64,000 nucleotides of DNA from Hydrogenophaga sp. 2FB (GCF_005503365.1 NZ_SCML01000009.1:62001-126000), one strand, 5' to 3'. Counted from the first letter of the stretch, positions 9,258-22,874 are shown. Notes: generated by a model from the letters alone, not told the origin. Translations and numbers: made by a program.

Positions 9258-9919
9258 GTGCCTGACCTTTGAACACGTGCAGGCACGCCCGCCACCACGG
9301 CCCCTGGAGCCACGTTTTGCACCACGGCACTGCCCAGCCCCACCAGTGCACCGTCGCCAATGCGAATGTTTTCGCGCACGTTGCAGCCGCAGCCCAGGTA
9401 GGCTGCCCGGCCCACGTGCACCCGGCCCGAAAGGTTGACGCCGCTGGCGAGGATGCCGAAATCCTCGACACACACATCGTGGTTCAGCACGCAGTTGGCC
9501 AGTACGGTGACGTGGCGGCCCAGGCGCACCTGCGCCAGCAACACCACGTTGGGGTACAAGATGCAGCCTTCCCCGAGATCGGCGCTGCTGGCCACGACGG
9601 CGCGTGGGTGCACCAGGCTTTCAAAAGGAAGCCCTGCCAGGCCTTTGGCCTGCAACAAAGCCTCGCGGCGCGCGTTGCTGCGCGGGCTGCCCAGGCAGTC
9701 GACCAAACGGCCGTTGCCCAGCAGCTGCGGCGCGTCGCTCAGGCCGCCGAGCACCGGCACGCCGAATTGCTGCGAGCCCGGCGTCAGAGCATCGTCGAGC
9801 AGGCCGCGCACGCGGTAGCGCGGGGCCTCGCGGTTGATGTCGTCGACGATGGCGAGCACGTCGGCACTGGTGCCGCCGCCACCCACCAGCACGAGCTCGA
9901 TCAGAGCGTCAGATGGCAT
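9254..9919 (-). CDS. PglD/NeuD-family sugar O- or N-acyltransferase
   Basis: The 221-residue protein has the two-part NeuD/PglD layout. An N-terminal Rossmann-like domain ([20 protein letters not shown]) is followed from about residue 95 by a left-handed beta-helix built of hexapeptide repeats ([29 protein letters not shown]) and a [13 protein letters not shown]-terminal cap. Members acetylate amino sugars or sialic acids on nucleotide- or lipid-linked sugars using acetyl-CoA. The gene overlaps the upstream epimerase gene by 11 bases. A free amino sugar made elsewhere in this cluster is the likely acceptor, but that is inference. Confidence 0.85.
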   Translation of the reverse strand: MPSDALIELVLVGGGGTSADVLAIVDDINREAPRYRVRGLLDDALTPGSQQFGVPVLGGLSDAPQLLGNGRLVDCLGSPRSNARREALLQAKGLAGLPFESLVHPRAVVASSADLGEGCILYPNVVLLAQVRLGRHVTVLANCVLNHDVCVEDFGILASGVNLSGRVHVGRAAYLGCGCNVRENIRIGDGALVGLGSAVVQNVAPGAVVAGVPARVQRSGT

Positions 9920-10868
9920 TGCTGCGGTACCAGTCGGCCGTCCGGCGAATGCCTTCCTCCAGGTCGACCTTGGCCTTGAACCCCAGCACCTCGGCGGCTT
10001 TGCGGGTCTCGGGGATGCGCAGCTCGATGTCGGCCGACAGCGGTGGCTTGAACACGATCTCGGACTGCGAGCCCAGCACGCGGCACACCGCTTCGGCGAG
10101 ACCGAAGATGGTGGTGACCGCGCGCGCATTGCCCACGTTGAAGGATTCGCCGATGGCCTTGGGATGTTCCAGTGCGAGCATCAGGGCGTCGACCATGTCG
10201 TCGACGAAGCACCAGGCGCGGATCTGCGAGCCGTCGCCATAGATGGAGATAGGCTCGTTGCGCAGCGCCTTGCGGATGAAGATCTGGATGGCGCCCTCGC
10301 CGGTCTGGCCGGGGCCATAGATGTTGAAGGGGCGCAGCGTGACAATGGGCATGTTGTGCTCGCGGAAGTAGGCATGGGCCAAGTGCTCGCCAGCAAGCTT
10401 GCTGACGGCGTACACCCAGCGCGCTTCGCCGGCGGAGCCTGCCACCGCCTGGTTCTCCTCCGTCACCCGGTAGGCCATGCTGCCGAAGACCTCTGAGGTG
10501 GAAAACTCGATTACGCGGTCCTTCACACCCGCTTCCTGTGCCGCGCGCAGCACGTTGGCGGTGCCGATCATGTTCACTTCCATGGTCTTCACGGGGGACT
10601 TGATCACGGTGTCGATGCCAGCGATGGCGGCCGCGTGCACCACGATGTCGGCATCCGTGAACACCCGTTTCACCGCCGCGGGATCGAGGATGTCGCCCTG
10701 CACCAGCGACACGTTGGGGTGCAGTGCGCCGCCGGTGTGCTGGATGGTGTTGCGCGCCAGGTTGTCGAACAGCGTGACCCGATTGCGGTCGGCCAGGCGG
10801 CCGGCCAAGGTGGAGCCGATGAAGCCGGCGCCGCCGGTGATGACGATGTGTTTTCCGATAATGGCCAT
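9909..10868 (-). CDS. NAD-dependent nucleotide-sugar epimerase/dehydratase (extended SDR)
   Basis: The 319-residue protein has the extended-SDR nucleotide motif [14 protein letters not shown] (about residues 9-22) and catalytic Tyr153-x3-Lys157 in YAVSKLAGE, with a Ser-rich STSEVFGS strand before it. These features define UDP- or GDP-sugar epimerases and dehydratases. Substrate is not readable. The neighbouring wbpABDE set makes UDP-diacetamido-uronic acid, and Bordetella uses similar SDRs to change configuration of that sugar, so a C4 or C5 epimerase is possible. ATG 10868 has AGAGGAA about 7 bases upstream, a better ribosome site than most genes here, so it may be translated independently. 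Confidence 0.85.
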   Translation of the reverse strand: MAIIGKHIVITGGAGFIGSTLAGRLADRNRVTLFDNLARNTIQHTGGALHPNVSLVQGDILDPAAVKRVFTDADIVVHAAAIAGIDTVIKSPVKTMEVNMIGTANVLRAAQEAGVKDRVIEFSTSEVFGSMAYRVTEENQAVAGSAGEARWVYAVSKLAGEHLAHAYFREHNMPIVTLRPFNIYGPGQTGEGAIQIFIRKALRNEPISIYGDGSQIRAWCFVDDMVDALMLALEHPKAIGESFNVGNARAVTTIFGLAEAVCRVLGSQSEIVFKPPLSADIELRIPETRKAAEVLGFKAKVDLEEGIRRTADWYRSNAI

Positions 10869-10891
10869 TTGGTGTTCCTCTTCAGAGGGTG

Positions 10892-12334
10892 TTATGTCAG
10901 TCGCTTGACGGCAGCCCGCAGTCGAAGGCGGTCCTCGGGCCGCAACACAACGACGAAGGCGATGAAGGTGGCCATGATCAGCAGGGCTGATTTGCCAAGG
11001 AGTTGCAACAGGTCCCAATGAGGTGCAGCCTGGTTCCAGGCCAGCCCGGTGGTGACCAGGGCCACGGCAAGCGCCAGAGCGGCCGCGCCGCGCCGGGCGT
11101 CGAAAGGGACGCTGAAATGCACGTTGCCCCCGCCAACGAAGCCGGCGAAGACACTGGCGGCCGCGATGATAGCAGCCAGTGCAGCGCCGCTCGGACCCAG
11201 CAGGGGCACCAACGCCAGGCACAGCGCAAGGTTGAAAGCGGCTCCCGCCAGGTTGAGCAGGGCCACCCGGCCGGTGCGTTCACCCAGAAACAAGCCCGGC
11301 GCGAACACGTATAGCGCGGCCAGTATCGATGCCGCTGCAAGGATGGGCAGCACATGGCGCGCTTCATGGAACTGCGGACCCGTGGCCGCCAGCAGGATCT
11401 CGCCGGCGAACAGGCTCAGTCCTCCCAGCACGGGCAACATGCCGAAGCAATAGAAGCGGAATGCCTGTGCCAGCTGTCCGCCCATGCCTTGCTCACGCCA
11501 GGCGCGGTAGACCAGCGGCGATAGCGCGGCCTGCAGACCCACCGTAAGGATGCCCGTTACCGACGCGAACCGCGCCGCCACGCCGTACACGCCCAACGCT
11601 TCGAGGCCCAGGACGTTGCGCACCACAATTCGATCGACGAACGTGCTGCAGAACACCGCGATGCCCGAGACGACCAAGGGTAGCGAGAAGCGCAGCATGG
11701 TACGAAACGCCTTGCTGTCGGCCCGCAGGCCAAGAAGGCTACGGGCCGACCAAGCCGACACCGCCAGACCCAATGCGGCACCTGCAAGCTGGCCGCAAAA
11801 CACGCCTGCTACCCCCCAATCTGCGTGGACAACCAGCGTAGCGCCAACAGAAACAGTGCCAACGGCGTATGCCAGGCTTGCGAGCAGGTAGGCGCCTGGG
11901 CGCAGAAGCCAGCGCAACAGATCCTGCAGCAGGACGAAGACGCCGTTGAGTGCCAGCGCAGCCGCGATGAGCACGATCTCGGAAGCCCCGGCCTGGCCGT
12001 CGAAAAGCCACTGACTCAGACGATCGGATGCTGCCGATGCAAGCAGGAAAAAGGCGGTGTACGCCGCCGTCGCGAAAAGGACGGCGGTCGTTGCATACCG
12101 GCGTCGGTCTTGAGGCGAAGACGAATCGGCCACATACCGGGCCATGCCCTGGGATATTTCCAGCGCGACGGTCAGGTTCACCAGTGCGCCAGCAATCGTC
12201 GCGACTTCGACCACGCCATAGTGGCCTGCCCCCAGGACGCTGGTGTAAACCGGTAGCAGGAAGATTTGCAGCCCGCGCACCAGGAGCATCGCAGCGCCAT
12301 ACTGCAAACTGTCGCTGGCGAGGCGTCTAAACAT
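10892..12334 (-). CDS. Wzx-type polysaccharide flippase (MOP superfamily)
   Basis: The 480-residue protein has about 12-14 membrane helices. It opens with [34 protein letters not shown], the usual first-helix signature of polysaccharide biosynthesis proteins of the MATE/MOP class, and later has [27 protein letters not shown]. Such proteins move undecaprenyl-pyrophosphate-linked repeat units across the inner membrane before Wzy polymerisation. The ATG at 12334 overlaps the preceding glycosyltransferase stop by 8 bases. Length and helix count are normal for Wzx. Confidence 0.88.
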   Translation of the reverse strand: MFRRLASDSLQYGAAMLLVRGLQIFLLPVYTSVLGAGHYGVVEVATIAGALVNLTVALEISQGMARYVADSSSPQDRRRYATTAVLFATAAYTAFFLLASAASDRLSQWLFDGQAGASEIVLIAAALALNGVFVLLQDLLRWLLRPGAYLLASLAYAVGTVSVGATLVVHADWGVAGVFCGQLAGAALGLAVSAWSARSLLGLRADSKAFRTMLRFSLPLVVSGIAVFCSTFVDRIVVRNVLGLEALGVYGVAARFASVTGILTVGLQAALSPLVYRAWREQGMGGQLAQAFRFYCFGMLPVLGGLSLFAGEILLAATGPQFHEARHVLPILAAASILAALYVFAPGLFLGERTGRVALLNLAGAAFNLALCLALVPLLGPSGAALAAIIAAASVFAGFVGGGNVHFSVPFDARRGAAALALAVALVTTGLAWNQAAPHWDLLQLLGKSALLIMATFIAFVVVLRPEDRLRLRAAVKRLT

Positions 12335-13676
12335 CCCCGGCCTCCGCCTGAGCGAAGGTGGCGAAGGCCTTCTGAAGCGCGGGCGCATGCGAAAGGCCCA
12401 GCGCACCGATGCCATGGCGGTCAATCAGGCGGCGGACGGTCGAACGGGCTTGCTCTCGCGTGAGCCCGCAGCCTTCCAGGTAGGGGCAGCTTGCCGGCGC
12501 GACCAACCACTCCGGTGGTACTTCCTGCACAAGCTGCAGCATCTTGGCCGCCACGGCCCTCTGTGACCATTGGGCCGAGACGTATTCGCGCGCCACCTCT
12601 CCGAGGCGGGCCAGCTCCTGCGGATCGGCGGCCAGATCCCGCAAGCCTTCCTCCAGTTGCTCGGGTGCGACAAATGTGGTGGGCGGTCGCCAGGACTCAG
12701 GCACTGCCTCTCCCACCAGGGCGCTGAAATAGCCGCCGACCAGAGCCGGGCAGCCGCTGGCCGCAGCCTCCGCCGCGAAGCCCGCCATTGGCGTATCGGA
12801 CCAGGCCTGGTCGATCACGACATCGGCTTCACGCAGGGCGGCCATGACCTCATGGTTGGGCCGTCCGGAAATTTCCCGGTAATCGATGGGCATCCCCTCC
12901 TGCTGCAAGCGGGTGACGATGTTCCGGATGAGCGCGGTGCCCTTGCCGGCCGTCTGGGAAGGCGCATGCAAAACGACTGTCGCGGGTGTGGGCGTTTTCC
13001 GTTTGCCTGCACTGCTTTCCGGAGCGGGAAGGGGCGTGGGCAACCCGATGGCGTAGAAGTTGACATAGGACCGCGAGAGGAAGTGACCGTAGCTGGGTCC
13101 ACAGACGATGACGTCCGCATAGCGCTCCAGACGCCGCAGGAAGCGCACCCGCCGAGCAACCTCTGTGGCCAGTTCGTCGAGTGCCCGGTCCGCGGTGGCG
13201 CTGTCTTGCCACTGACCATCGAGTGCCGGGCGCAGAGCGGGGAAAAACCCGTCGATGTATGGCGGGCGGGCATCGGTGCCATGAAGGGTGTAGATGACCC
13301 GCTTGCCAAGCCAGCGAAGCAGGGCCAATTCACGCAGGGCAAAGAAAGACGAGCCGGCGCCCAGAATGAAAACATCAAAGCGGCACATCGCCCAGACCAG
13401 CAGCGCCGAGCGAGAAGCGATGACGTTCGTCAGGGCAACTGCGCTGCGAAGGCGGGACGTGTCTGCCGCGACGGCCCGGCGAGCGACAGCGCGCCGCGAC
13501 CAGGCCACGATCCAGGGGACCGGGCCCGCTTCATAGCCGAACTGATGGGCATGGACGGATACGTGCACGGCGTCTGCACCGAGCTCCAGCAGCCCCAGCC
13601 TAAGTCGAGAGAAATAGCCTGACACCTCGGTAATGCCGAGGAAGATGCGTGGTGAGCGAGCTCTGCCGCGCTTCAC
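12327..13676 (-). CDS. Glycosyltransferase-like protein (GT-B fold)
   Basis: The 449-residue protein has GT-B features: an N-terminal IFLGITEVSGYFSRLRLGL, a VIYTLHGTDARPP segment common before the acceptor site, and a C-terminal donor domain with EISGRPNHEVMAALREADVVIDQAWSDTPMAG and AAASGCPALVGGYFS. I chose GTG 13676 because it forms a GTGA overlap with the stop of the upstream acyltransferase gene (13673) and begins just before the domain. The match to GT4 is weaker than for the other two GT4 proteins, and the C-terminal ~90 residues have an unusual Cys-containing segment (APASCPYLEGCGLTREQ). Confidence 0.75.
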   Translation of the reverse strand: MKRGRARSPRIFLGITEVSGYFSRLRLGLLELGADAVHVSVHAHQFGYEAGPVPWIVAWSRRAVARRAVAADTSRLRSAVALTNVIASRSALLVWAMCRFDVFILGAGSSFFALRELALLRWLGKRVIYTLHGTDARPPYIDGFFPALRPALDGQWQDSATADRALDELATEVARRVRFLRRLERYADVIVCGPSYGHFLSRSYVNFYAIGLPTPLPAPESSAGKRKTPTPATVVLHAPSQTAGKGTALIRNIVTRLQQEGMPIDYREISGRPNHEVMAALREADVVIDQAWSDTPMAGFAAEAAASGCPALVGGYFSALVGEAVPESWRPPTTFVAPEQLEEGLRDLAADPQELARLGEVAREYVSAQWSQRAVAAKMLQLVQEVPPEWLVAPASCPYLEGCGLTREQARSTVRRLIDRHGIGALGLSHAPALQKAFATFAQAEAGDV

Positions 13677-14227
13677 GCCAGACCTATGACTCTTGCTGGC
13701 GTGCCCCACGCGCGCGAGCCCGCAGGGATGTCCGAGTTCACCAGGCTGTTTGCGCCGATCACGCAGCCGTCGCCGATGCGCACACCTTTGCTGACGACAA
13801 CGTTCGGACCCAGGTAGCAGCGGCTACCGATGGACACCGGTGCCCGCTCAGCTGGCGCCGTTCCCCCGCTCAGCGCCCACGCGACGGTGTCATGGCTGTA
13901 GATCTGGACGCCCGCACTGATCGAACAGAATGCGCCAATGTCCAGACCACCCGATCCGTCCAGGACGGTGAAGGGGCCGATCCACGTTTTCTCGCCGATG
14001 CGGACCTGACCGAGCACCAGCGCACTGTCGTAGATGCTGGCGCCTGGACCGAAGCCGAGGCTGGCGGCGCGTTCCCATCGGTCGACGATGTAGTCGCCGA
14101 ACGGCAGCGAGCGTTGCCACTCGGTCAGCACCTTGCGAGCCTGCTCGGCGTGGAGTTGCCTGAGTGCGACAAGCAAGTTGTCCAGCGCGAGGTCCGGGGA
14201 CTTGTCGGGGTCCATGGAATCGTCCAT
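13673..14227 (-). CDS. Hexapeptide-repeat (left-handed beta-helix) acyltransferase
   Basis: The 184-residue protein has a helical N-terminus of about 55 residues and then repeated hexapeptides (VLGQVRIGEKTWIGPFTVLDGSG, IGSRCYLGPNVVVSKGVRIGDG), ending in the NodL/LacA-type PAGSRAWGTPARVIG cap. The His in IYSHDTVAW fits the catalytic histidine of acetyl-CoA-dependent sugar O-acetyltransferases. It follows asnB by 12 bases and has a near-perfect GAAAGGAG ribosome site 8 bases before ATG 14227. It probably decorates a sugar of the repeat unit; O-acetyl versus other acyl transfer cannot be told. Confidence 0.85.
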   Translation of the reverse strand: MDDSMDPDKSPDLALDNLLVALRQLHAEQARKVLTEWQRSLPFGDYIVDRWERAASLGFGPGASIYDSALVLGQVRIGEKTWIGPFTVLDGSGGLDIGAFCSISAGVQIYSHDTVAWALSGGTAPAERAPVSIGSRCYLGPNVVVSKGVRIGDGCVIGANSLVNSDIPAGSRAWGTPARVIGLA

Positions 14228-14239
14228 TTACCGCTCCTT

Positions 14240-16120
14240 TCAGGGTAGGTGCTGCTCGAGCCAGGCGTTCAGGTTGAGCAGCGACCAGATCAGCAGGCGC
14301 CGGTTCTGGCGACCCTGCAGGTGATCATCGACCAGCGAATGGATGCTCGCGCGGTCGAGATACTCGTAGATGCGCGGCTGCCCCTGCAGCAGCGTGCGGC
14401 GCACAAAGTCGATGCTTTCGCCCTTGAACCAACTGGCGTCAGGTGAGGAGAAGCCCTGCTTCTCTGCGTCCGCGATCCCCGCCGGTATGTGGCGACGCAT
14501 CACGTCGCGCAGCAACTGCTTGCCGTCCCGCGTCTTTTGAAAGTACCTGTCCGTCTTGCCGCCCGGCTCGTTCTCGTTGATGCGCACCACCTCCGCCAGG
14601 TTGTTGAGCTTGAGGTTGACCGGGCATTGCATGGCGAAGTCGACCAGGTCGTTGTCCATGAAGGGCACGCGGGCCTCCAGCCCGTGCGCCATGCTGAGCT
14701 TGTCCTCCACCACGAACAGGCCGTGCAGGAAGGTCTTGGCCTCGAAGTAGAGCGAGTGGTTGATGTAGTCCTCGGGCCGGTCGAGCTCGTTGTCGTGCGT
14801 CAGGAAGACGTCGCGAAAGATGTCGCGCGTCCAGACGTGCTTCACGTCGCCCCAGATCGGTGCGAATACCTTGGACAGGGCCGTGTTGGGGATGAGCCGC
14901 TGCCAGAACGCGTAGTACTGATCGATGTAGTGCTCGAAGTCCTGGTTGACCGCGGCGCGGTAGTAGCGCCAGGGGTAACCACCGAAGAGCTCGTCCCCCC
15001 CGCTGCCGGACAGCACGACCTTGACGAACTTGCTGGCGAGTTGGGCGGCGTAGTAGTTGGGGTAGCTCTGACCCACCCGGGGCTCCTCCAGGTGCCAGGC
15101 CAGCCGGGGCATGCAGCGCTCCATGTCGCCGGCTTTGAGCACCATCTCGTAATGCTCGGTCTTGAAGCGCGCCGACATGGCCTCGGCTTTGACGCGTTCA
15201 TCGAACGCCAACTCGATGCCAGAGGCCGAACTCAGGTCAAAACCGCAGGTGAAGGTCTTGAGGTTCGCGAAGGACTGTGCGGCAACCGCGGTGATCGAGC
15301 CGCTGTCCATGCCGCCCGACAGATAGGCGCCCAGCTCGACGTCGCTCACGAGCTGGCGGTTGACGGCTTGGCGGAACAGGCGGTCGAGCTCTTCCAGGTA
15401 CTCCTCGCGGCTGGCGGGCTGGTCCGGTTCGCGGAAGCGGTAGTCCCAGTAGCGCGTGCGGACCAGTGCCGCGTTCGGCTGGCGCAGGTCCAGCGTGGCG
15501 TAGTGGCCCGCGGGCAGCAACTGCACATCCTCCAGCAAGGTGCGATCGGTGAAGATGTTCTGGAACGTCAGGTATTCCAGCAGCGCCGCTTTGTCCAGCT
15601 TCCGCTGGAACGCGGGATGGGTCAGGATCGCCTTCTGTTCCGATGCGAACAGCAACTGCCCGTTTTGCCGTGCCACGTACAAGGGCTTGATGCCGTAACG
15701 GTCGCGGGCGAGCAGCAGGCGTTGTTCCTTGCGGTCCCACAGGGCCAGTGCGAACATGCCGTTGAGGCGCCCCAGGGCCTCGGCGCCCCAACACGCCAGG
15801 GCGTGCAGCAGCACCTCGGTGTCGGATTGCGAGCGGAACCAGTAGCCAGCCGCCTGCAATTCGGCGCGCAACTCGCGGAAGTTGTAGATCTCGCCGTTGT
15901 AGGTGATGACGTAGCGGTGGTCGGCGCTGATCATCGGCTGATGTCCGCCGGGCGTGAGGTCGATGATGGCCAGGCGTCGGTGCCCGAACCCCACCGGTCC
16001 TTCGATCCAGTGGCCTTCGCCGTCAGGACCGCGATGGGCGATGGCATCGGTCATCCGCTGCAGGATGGCCGGCGACACCGCGTCGCCCGATAGATTGATC
16101 AGACCAGCGATGCCGCACAT
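14240..16120 (-). CDS. asnB: Glutamine-hydrolysing asparagine synthase-type amidotransferase
   Basis: The 626-residue protein starts MCGIAGL, exposing the Cys2 nucleophile of class II glutamine amidotransferases. It has the glutaminase motifs AHRGPDGEGHW and GHRRLAIIDL. The synthetase domain has the PP-loop SGGMDSGS at about residues 266-273. It can make asparagine, but inside glycan clusters this family (WbpS and Bordetella wbm amidotransferases) converts hexuronic acids to uronamides. Given the wbpABDE genes next to it, I favour amidation of the diacetamido-uronic acid. Its ATG shares one base with the stop of the upstream aminotransferase (TGATG at 16122-16118). Confidence 0.9.
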   Translation of the reverse strand: MCGIAGLINLSGDAVSPAILQRMTDAIAHRGPDGEGHWIEGPVGFGHRRLAIIDLTPGGHQPMISADHRYVITYNGEIYNFRELRAELQAAGYWFRSQSDTEVLLHALACWGAEALGRLNGMFALALWDRKEQRLLLARDRYGIKPLYVARQNGQLLFASEQKAILTHPAFQRKLDKAALLEYLTFQNIFTDRTLLEDVQLLPAGHYATLDLRQPNAALVRTRYWDYRFREPDQPASREEYLEELDRLFRQAVNRQLVSDVELGAYLSGGMDSGSITAVAAQSFANLKTFTCGFDLSSASGIELAFDERVKAEAMSARFKTEHYEMVLKAGDMERCMPRLAWHLEEPRVGQSYPNYYAAQLASKFVKVVLSGSGGDELFGGYPWRYYRAAVNQDFEHYIDQYYAFWQRLIPNTALSKVFAPIWGDVKHVWTRDIFRDVFLTHDNELDRPEDYINHSLYFEAKTFLHGLFVVEDKLSMAHGLEARVPFMDNDLVDFAMQCPVNLKLNNLAEVVRINENEPGGKTDRYFQKTRDGKQLLRDVMRRHIPAGIADAEKQGFSSPDASWFKGESIDFVRRTLLQGQPRIYEYLDRASIHSLVDDHLQGRQNRRLLIWSLLNLNAWLEQHLP

Positions 16121-17307
16121 CAGGGGTTCGAGCTCAGAACCTGGTCGATCACATAGGCCTGTTCGGCCTCGCTCATGCCATGGAACAGCGGCAGCGAAAT
16201 GCTGCAGTCATTGGCGGCCCAGGCATTGGGGAGGTCGCCTGACGACAGCTGGTACTTCTCGCGATAGAACTGCAGCATGTGCACGGCGTGCGTGGCCGGG
16301 CGCGTGGAGATGCCGGCTTTCAGCAGCCGGTCCATCCAGTCGTTGCGGCGCGCATTGACGCGGGCAATGGCATCGCGCGTGACAGGCTCGGGCTGGAACA
16401 GGCAGGGGTAGCTCTGGTAGCCATGGGTCATGTTGTCGATATGGGCCGGCGTGCGCAGCCAGGACAGGCCGGCGAACGCCTCGTCATAGACGTGCGCCAG
16501 GCGTTGGCGCTCGGCCACGATGGCCGCCGCACGGTCCATCTGCGCCGAGCCCAGGGCCGCCTGGATGTCGGTCATGCGCTGGTTGTAGCCGGCGTCGGGG
16601 TGGTCGGCCAGCAAGTAGGGGCGAGGGCCCAGGTGGCGCTGCAGGTCGCTGATGGCCGCCCCATGGTCGCGCAGCCGGCGCAGCTTCACCGCCAGTTCGT
16701 CGTCGTCGGTGGTGACCATGCCGCCTTCGCCGGTGGTGATGGCCTTGCGAGGGTGGAAGCTGAAGGACGCTGCGTGGCCGAAGGTGCCCACGTGGCGATC
16801 GCCGATGCGGCTGCCGAAGCCGCAGGCGGCATCTTCCAGCACCCAGAGCTTGTGTGCGCGTGCCAGGCGGTTCACGCCGTCCATGTCGGCCGGCAGGCCG
16901 AACAGGTGCACAGGCAGAATCGCGCGCGTGCGCGGCGTGATCTTGGCTTCGAGGTCGGCCAGGTCGAGGTTGAAGGTCTCGAGGTCGATGTCGCAGAACA
17001 CCACCTTGCCACCCAGGTGCTCGATGACATTTGCAGTGGCAATCCAGGTGAAAGCCGGAACAATGGCTTCGTCACCAGGACCGAATCCCAGTGCGGCCAG
17101 CGCCAAGTGCAGGCCCGTGGTGCAGGAGGTCACAGCGATCGAATGTTTTGCGCCGGTAAAGGCGCTCCATTTGTCTTCGAACTCTCGCACCTTCGGACCC
17201 TGCACAAGCCAGCCACTTCGCAGTGGGCCGAGCACGCTCTGGATTTCTTCTTCGGTGAGTTGGGTGCGGGCAATGGGGACTTGCATGGTCGCGGTGTTTG
17301 TACTCAT
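16120..17307 (-). CDS. DegT/DnrJ/EryC1 family sugar aminotransferase
   Basis: The 395-residue PLP enzyme has the family landmarks GSWxVQGPKVREFE near residue 30, SCTTGLHLALAALG, VLEDAACGFGSRIG and the PLP lysine Lys188 in SFHPRKAITTGEGGM. It transfers an amino group from glutamate to a keto sugar nucleotide. It is the second such enzyme in the cluster, the first being the WbpE-like protein at 18358, so at least two amino groups or two different amino sugars are made. The keto substrate may come from the adjacent SDR. The ATG 17307 has an AAAAGGT ribosome site. Confidence 0.9.
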   Translation of the reverse strand: MSTNTATMQVPIARTQLTEEEIQSVLGPLRSGWLVQGPKVREFEDKWSAFTGAKHSIAVTSCTTGLHLALAALGFGPGDEAIVPAFTWIATANVIEHLGGKVVFCDIDLETFNLDLADLEAKITPRTRAILPVHLFGLPADMDGVNRLARAHKLWVLEDAACGFGSRIGDRHVGTFGHAASFSFHPRKAITTGEGGMVTTDDDELAVKLRRLRDHGAAISDLQRHLGPRPYLLADHPDAGYNQRMTDIQAALGSAQMDRAAAIVAERQRLAHVYDEAFAGLSWLRTPAHIDNMTHGYQSYPCLFQPEPVTRDAIARVNARRNDWMDRLLKAGISTRPATHAVHMLQFYREKYQLSSGDLPNAWAANDCSISLPLFHGMSEAEQAYVIDQVLSSNP

Positions 17308-17324
17308 GGGATACCTTTTATGGT

Positions 17325-18326
<1,002 letters not shown>

Positions 18327-18357
18327 GTGTACTCCTCGTTGAATCGAATGTGTTGCT

Positions 18358-19452
18358 TCAGGCCGGGCACAGGGCCGACTGCAGCGCGTTGACCACGCGG
18401 ATCTGGGTGGCCTCGTCCAGGCCCGGGTGCATGGGCAGGCTCATCACGCGCTGGGCAATCAGATCGCCCACGGGCAGACGGGCCGACGGGTCGGCCACCG
18501 CGGGTTGCTTGTTGAGTGGAATCGGGTAGTGCACGGCGGTGGGAATGCCAGCCTCCTTGAGTGCGGCCAGCACCACTTCGCGGTTGTCCACCTGGATGGT
18601 GTATTGCGCCCACGAGCTGACGTTGTGGCTCTCGATATGCGGCGTGGTGTCGATGCCCGCGGCGCGCAGCAGGCGTTCGTAGCGGGCGGCCACTTTCTGG
18701 CGCAGCGCGATCTCTTCGTCCAACACCTTGAGCTTGGGCAGCAGCACGGCCGCCTGCAGCGTGTCGAGCCGGCTGTTCACGCCCACGCGCACGTGGTGGT
18801 AGCGCCGGTCCTGGCCGTGGCGCGAGATCTGGCGCATCACCTTGGCCTGCTCGTCGTCGTTCGTGAAGATCGCGCCGCCGTCGCCATAGCACCCCAGCGG
18901 CTTGCTGGGGAAGAAGCTGGTGCAGGCGATCTGGCTCAGGTTGCAGCTCTTGCGCCCTTTGTAGAGTGCTCCGAAGCTCTGCGCCGCGTCCTCGATCACC
19001 GCGATGCCATGGCGCGCTGCGACCGCGTTGATAGTGTCGAAGTCGGCACACTGGCCAAACAAGCTCACCGGAATGATGGCCTTGGTGCGCGGCGTGATGG
19101 CGGCTTCGAGCTTCGCCGGGTCCAGGTTGTAGGTTTTCTCGTCGACGTCCACGTACACCGGCTGGGCTCGCAGCAGCGCCACGGTTTCAGCGGTGGCGAT
19201 GTAGGTGAAGCCCGGTGTGATCACTTCATCGCCTGGGCCGATGCCCAGCGCCATCAAGGCGATCTGCAGCGCGTCGGTGCCATTGGCCACGGAGATGCAA
19301 TGCCGCACACCGGTGTAGGCGGCCAGCTTTTCCTCGAGCTCGTCCACTTCGGGGCCCAGGATGTACTGGCCATGGTCGAGCACGCGCTGAATGCCGGCGT
19401 CGATCTCGGTCTTGAGCCGGCGGTATTGCGCCTTGAGGTCGATGAATTCCAT
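18358..19452 (-). CDS. wbpE: UDP-2-acetamido-2-deoxy-3-oxo-glucuronate aminotransferase (WbpE-like)
   Basis: The 364-residue DegT-family PLP enzyme begins MEFIDLKAQYRRLK, typical of WbpE/WlbC, and has the PLP lysine Lys184 in SFFPSKPLGCYGDGG. WbpE transfers the glutamate amino group to C3 of UDP-3-keto-GlcNAcA, after WbpA and WbpB and before WbpD acetylates it. In this window the four genes are contiguous in the transcription order A, B, D, E, so the function is supported by both sequence and context. The start is 6 bases after the wbpD stop. Confidence 0.9.
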   Translation of the reverse strand: MEFIDLKAQYRRLKTEIDAGIQRVLDHGQYILGPEVDELEEKLAAYTGVRHCISVANGTDALQIALMALGIGPGDEVITPGFTYIATAETVALLRAQPVYVDVDEKTYNLDPAKLEAAITPRTKAIIPVSLFGQCADFDTINAVAARHGIAVIEDAAQSFGALYKGRKSCNLSQIACTSFFPSKPLGCYGDGGAIFTNDDEQAKVMRQISRHGQDRRYHHVRVGVNSRLDTLQAAVLLPKLKVLDEEIALRQKVAARYERLLRAAGIDTTPHIESHNVSSWAQYTIQVDNREVVLAALKEAGIPTAVHYPIPLNKQPAVADPSARLPVGDLIAQRVMSLPMHPGLDEATQIRVVNALQSALCPA

Positions 19453-19458
19453 GACTGA

Positions 19459-20042
19459 TCAGCTCCTGAGTTTTTCCAGCGTGTTCCCGCGCAGCGCATA
19501 GCGCGCGCCGGTGTGTTCGCAGGTGGCTTCGGCAGCGCCCTCGACAGGCAAGGGCAAGCGCTCGCCGAACTCGCTCATCCAGCCGAGCTGTCGCGCCGGC
19601 ACGCCCACCATCAGCGCGTAGGCTGGCACGTCGCGGTTAACCACCGTGCCCGCAGCCACAAAGGCGTGTTCGCCGATCGTCACCCCGCACACCACGGTGC
19701 AATTGGCGCCCAGCGTGGCACCGCGCTTGACCAGCGTGTCGCGGTACTCGTTCTTGCGTTCGATGAGCGCGCGGGGGTTGTAAACGTTGGTGAACACCAT
19801 GCTGGGTCCGCAGAACACGCCTTCTTCCAGCGTGACATTGTCGTACACGCTTACGTTGTTCTGGATCTTGCAGCGGTCGCCGATGCGGACCCGGTTGCCC
19901 ACGAACACGTTCTGCCCCAACGAGACGCCCGCGCCAATGCGTGCACCGGCGCACACATGCACGAAGTGCCAGACCCGCGAACCGGGCCCGATCTGCGCGC
20001 CTTCGTCCACGATGGCGCTGGGGTGGATGCTCACGTCCTGCA

Positions 20043-20043
<1 letters not shown>
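19459..20043 (-). CDS. wbpD: UDP-2-acetamido-3-amino-2,3-dideoxy-glucuronate N-acetyltransferase (WbpD-like)
   Basis: The 194-residue left-handed beta-helix enzyme opens [27 protein letters not shown] and continues in hexapeptide repeats ([35 protein letters not shown]), ending with [18 protein letters not shown], which is the WbpD/WlbB signature. It acetylates the C3 amino group from acetyl-CoA, giving UDP-2,3-diacetamido-2,3-dideoxy-glucuronic acid. The C-terminal ~25 residues form the short extension seen in this subfamily. ATG 20043 shares one base with the wbpB stop (TGATG). Confidence 0.9.
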
Positions 20044-22309
<2,266 letters not shown>

Positions 22310-22334
22310 TTACAGCTCAAGGGGTGAGAGAGCA

Positions 22335-22874
22335 TCAGAGATCGACCTCACGAAGCCGCTTGCCGAGTTGGTCTTTGGCTGAGAGCTGCGGAGCGTCCGT
22401 GCTCGGCCATTCAATCCCGATGTCAGGATCGTTCCAAGCAATGCAGCGCTCATGCTGAGGCGCGTAGTAGTCGGTGGTCTTGTAGAGGAAATCGGCCGAC
22501 TCACTGAGCACCAGGAAGCCGTGTGCTAGGCCCGCGGGAATCCACAGCTGTCGGTGGTTGTCCTCGCTGAGTTTAACGCCGGCCCAGCGTCCGAATGTGG
22601 GGGAGTTCTTTCGAATGTCCACCGCCACATCGAACACCTCGCCTCGCACCACCCGTACCAGCTTGCCCTGCGGCTGCTGAACCTGATAGTGCAGCCCACG
22701 CAGGACACCCTGGGCGCTGCGGCTGTGGTTGTCCTGGACGAAGTTCACGTCCAGGCCGGTGGCCTCGTTGAAAGCCTTCTGGTTGAAGCTCTCGAAAAAG
22801 AAGCCCCGCGCGTCACCGAACACCTTGGGTTCGATGATCAGCACGTCGGGAATGCGGGTGGGAATGACGTTCAT
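22335..22874 (-). CDS. rfbC: dTDP-4-dehydrorhamnose 3,5-epimerase
   Basis: The 179-residue cupin has [34 protein letters not shown] with the catalytic His62, and [14 protein letters not shown] with the tyrosine that protonates C5. It epimerises dTDP-4-keto-6-deoxyglucose at C3 and C5. The ATG overlaps the rfbA stop as ATGA (22874/22871). Length matches the family. Confidence 0.95.
   Translation of the reverse strand: MNVIPTRIPDVLIIEPKVFGDARGFFFESFNQKAFNEATGLDVNFVQDNHSRSAQGVLRGLHYQVQQPQGKLVRVVRGEVFDVAVDIRKNSPTFGRWAGVKLSEDNHRQLWIPAGLAHGFLVLSESADFLYKTTDYYAPQHERCIAWNDPDIGIEWPSTDAPQLSAKDQLGKRLREVDL

Noticed and set aside
14489..16093. Plus-strand open frame opposite asnB
   Set aside because: Antisense frame; the minus-strand protein has all amidotransferase motifs.
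16120..16122. Possible frameshift between asnB and the aminotransferase
   Set aside because: Both proteins are complete with full motifs; the one-base TGATG overlap is ordinary.
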